Of a DNA stretch of 64,000 bases, positions 62,746 to 64,000 are shown piece by piece. The translations under genes and the position numbers were made by a program. Position 1 is the first letter of the stretch. Each line of letters opens with the position of its first letter. The notes beneath the pieces are model-generated. The model was not told the DNA's origin. It saw only the letters and a program-made list of their open reading frames with translations, and ran no database searches. Source of the DNA: Pseudodesulfovibrio tunisiensis (GTDB lineage Bacteria; Desulfobacterota; Desulfovibrionia; Desulfovibrionales; Desulfovibrionaceae); NCBI RefSeq assembly GCF_022809775.1, contig NZ_CP094380.1, forward strand, positions 2,269,501 to 2,333,500, read 5' to 3'.

Positions 62746-63480
62746 CTACTTGTGCTTGTCCACGAACCACTGAATCTGGCGACACACGCCCATGAGCAGA
62801 TTGAACTCGTTGCGCTTCAGATTGATGCGGGCGAAAAAGCGGCGCACCGGAAGCATCCAGTAGTCGGGATTGTCTTCCTTGAGAAAACTGATGGCGAGCA
62901 GGGTTTTCTGCAGATTGGAAAACAGGGCTTCCTGCTCGTCCACGGTGGTGGGACGTTCCTGAAGCGGCCCGGACGGGGTGAACCGCGTTTCCAGCGCAGC
63001 CTTGAGGCATTCGTACAGCAGCACGAGCACGGCCTGCGACAGATTCAGGGACGTGCCCTCGCGATTCGTGGGGATGCAGATCAGGCCCGAGCACACGCTG
63101 GTCTCGTCATTGGTCAGTCCCTTGTCCTCGGGACCAAAGACCAGCGCCACCCTGCCGCCGCCGCGAACACGATCTCCCACGACTTCCGCAGCCGTGGCCG
63201 GAGACATGATGCCCTTGCGCCATCCGCCGGTGCGGGCCGTGGTGCCATAGGCAGCAGTGAATCCCTGAAGCGCCTCGGCAAGAGTGTCCACCACGCGCGC
63301 GGATTCCAGAATGTGCTTGGCGTGGACCGTGGCCAGCGGCAGGGCCTTGTCCAGATCGAAATTCTGCGGGTCCACGATGATCAGATTGGGACAGCCCATG
63401 TTCAGGCAGGCCCGTGCGGCAGACCCGATGTTCTCGGGATATTTGGGCCGAAACAGGACCACGGCGATATCGTCAAGCAT
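62746..63480 (-). CDS. SPOUT-family RNA 2'-O-methyltransferase (TrmJ/TrmH-like)
   Basis: 244 residues from ATG 63480 after GGAGG. Group 1 TrmH signatures: PENIGSAARACLNMG, LVFGPEDKGLTNDE and PTNREGTSLNLSQAVLVLLYE (SAM-binding knot). C-terminal helical region ends with NEFNLLMGVCRQIQWF. TrmJ modifies position 32 of tRNAs; exact substrate here is inferred from family. Confidence 0.9.
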   Translation of the reverse strand: MLDDIAVVLFRPKYPENIGSAARACLNMGCPNLIIVDPQNFDLDKALPLATVHAKHILESARVVDTLAEALQGFTAAYGTTARTGGWRKGIMSPATAAEVVGDRVRGGGRVALVFGPEDKGLTNDETSVCSGLICIPTNREGTSLNLSQAVLVLLYECLKAALETRFTPSGPLQERPTTVDEQEALFSNLQKTLLAISFLKEDNPDYWMLPVRRFFARINLKRNEFNLLMGVCRQIQWFVDKHK

Positions 63481-63698
63481 TGATTGCCTCCAGCAGGAAA
63501 GAATGCCGCAAAATGCGGACGTCCGGCATGTAGCACACTGACGGCCCAAGTCAAACAGACTCTCACGGTCCGGTCCGAACCGGTTCCCGTCCCCCGGGCG
63601 AATGCGCATACCCCCATTGTGCGTAGGCGCCTTTTGTGCCATGCTGATGCATAATCCCGAAAACCCATGCCCGCGCTTTTCCGGGAACTGGAGGTGGC

Positions 63699-64000
63699 AT
63701 GAAATACGGAACTCGCCTGCCTGCGGCTCTTCTGGCCGCCCTCTTTCTTGCAATTGTGTTCGGCTGCTCTTCCGAATCCTCGCACGAGCACCAGGCCGAA
63801 TCAGGCACAAAAACAAAAGAAAAACAAAGATTTCTCGCATTCGGAGGCGGCCCGACCGGCGGCACCTTCAACTTTTTCGCCAACAAGATGTCCAGCGAGA
63901 TATCCAATACCTACAACTATCTGGACATTTCCCCCAAAGGGTCCGGCGGATCGGCGGAAAACCTGCGCACCCTGAACAAGAACGCCGTGGACATGGGCAT
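63699..64000 (+). CDS. TAXI-family TRAP transporter solute receptor, lipoprotein (partial)
   Basis: Runs off the window; the first 100 residues are visible. Lipobox LAIVFGC with Cys near residue 23 gives a lipid-anchored or signal-cleaved protein. RFLAFGGGPTGGTFNFFANKMSSEIS and SPKGSGGSAENLRTLNKNAVDMG are the opening motifs of TAXI solute receptors (TRAP-associated extracytoplasmic immunogenic proteins). Binds small acids for TRAP uptake; GGAGGTGGC precedes the ATG. The permease gene, if present, is beyond the window. Confidence 0.85.
   Translation, partial: MKYGTRLPAALLAALFLAIVFGCSSESSHEHQAESGTKTKEKQRFLAFGGGPTGGTFNFFANKMSSEISNTYNYLDISPKGSGGSAENLRTLNKNAVDMG

Overview
The window looks like a chromosomal segment of a Gram-negative, high-GC sulfate-reducer-type bacterium, most likely Desulfovibrionaceae (Desulfobacterota). 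The case rests on mixed gene content rather than one marker: RNase Y, zapA and 6S RNA in tandem, HD-GYP under a GEMM-type riboswitch, a UbiA-type prenyltransferase, cheD/cheR/MCP genes, and a large surface or flagellar glycan island. The genus call is inference.

Positions 1-32223 are a glycan-biosynthesis island. Its most notable part is a leftward, tightly coupled operon (12751 to beyond 1). Four of its enzymes match, one for one, the four steps that make activated phosphoramidate in Campylobacter jejuni capsule synthesis: a PEP-synthase-like glutamine kinase (10367-12751), a CysC-like CDP-amidate kinase (9849-10358), a class I amidotransferase-fold gamma-glutamyl-CDP-amidate hydrolase (7751-8383) and a CTP:phosphoglutamine cytidylyltransferase (6963-7736). 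Between and after them lie an unknown 235-residue protein, a formyltransferase-like protein, a frameshifted AsnB, a short NeuB, a GT2-cytidylyltransferase fusion, a methyltransferase, a WbpG-type sugar amidotransferase and, at the edge, a sulfotransferase-fold protein. Divergently transcribed HisH/HisF homologues (13054-14630) probably feed ammonia to the WbpG-type enzyme. The inferred product is an amidino- and phosphoramidate-decorated nonulosonate-type glycan.

A second leftward operon (22455 to 14693) holds glycosyltransferases, two related MptE/DUF115-like proteins, a GT4-TPR-methyltransferase fusion and a methyltransferase. Rightward genes 22897-32223 encode a large HAD protein, GDP-fucose synthesis (gmd, fcl), a coupled aldolase/dehydrogenase/epimerase/phosphatase/cytidylyltransferase cassette (the cytidylyltransferase is frameshifted) and galE.

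Positions 32299-49500 are mixed housekeeping and signalling: a sigma-54 activator, a DksA-like protein, a UbiA-type prenyltransferase, an MscS channel, phoU-pstB without pstSCA, an AMIN protein, folD, an FKBP-methyltransferase fusion, cheD, a secreted acetolactate decarboxylase, an Hpt protein, a glycosyltransferase and a Cache-domain chemoreceptor. A convergent intergenic region at 37056-37384 holds a terminator plus a duplicated hairpin element.

Positions 49535-64000 carry uvrA, a TetR regulator, a GT4 of lower GC, a riboswitch-controlled HD-GYP phosphodiesterase, tyrS, a YmdB phosphoesterase, cheR, rny, 6S RNA, zapA, a ZapB-like coiled coil, glmU, a SPOUT RNA methyltransferase and the start of a TAXI-TRAP solute receptor. 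In two genes (asnB and the 30574 cytidylyltransferase) the reading frame is broken by what looks like one extra base in a G run, so an assembly error must be excluded before calling them pseudogenes.
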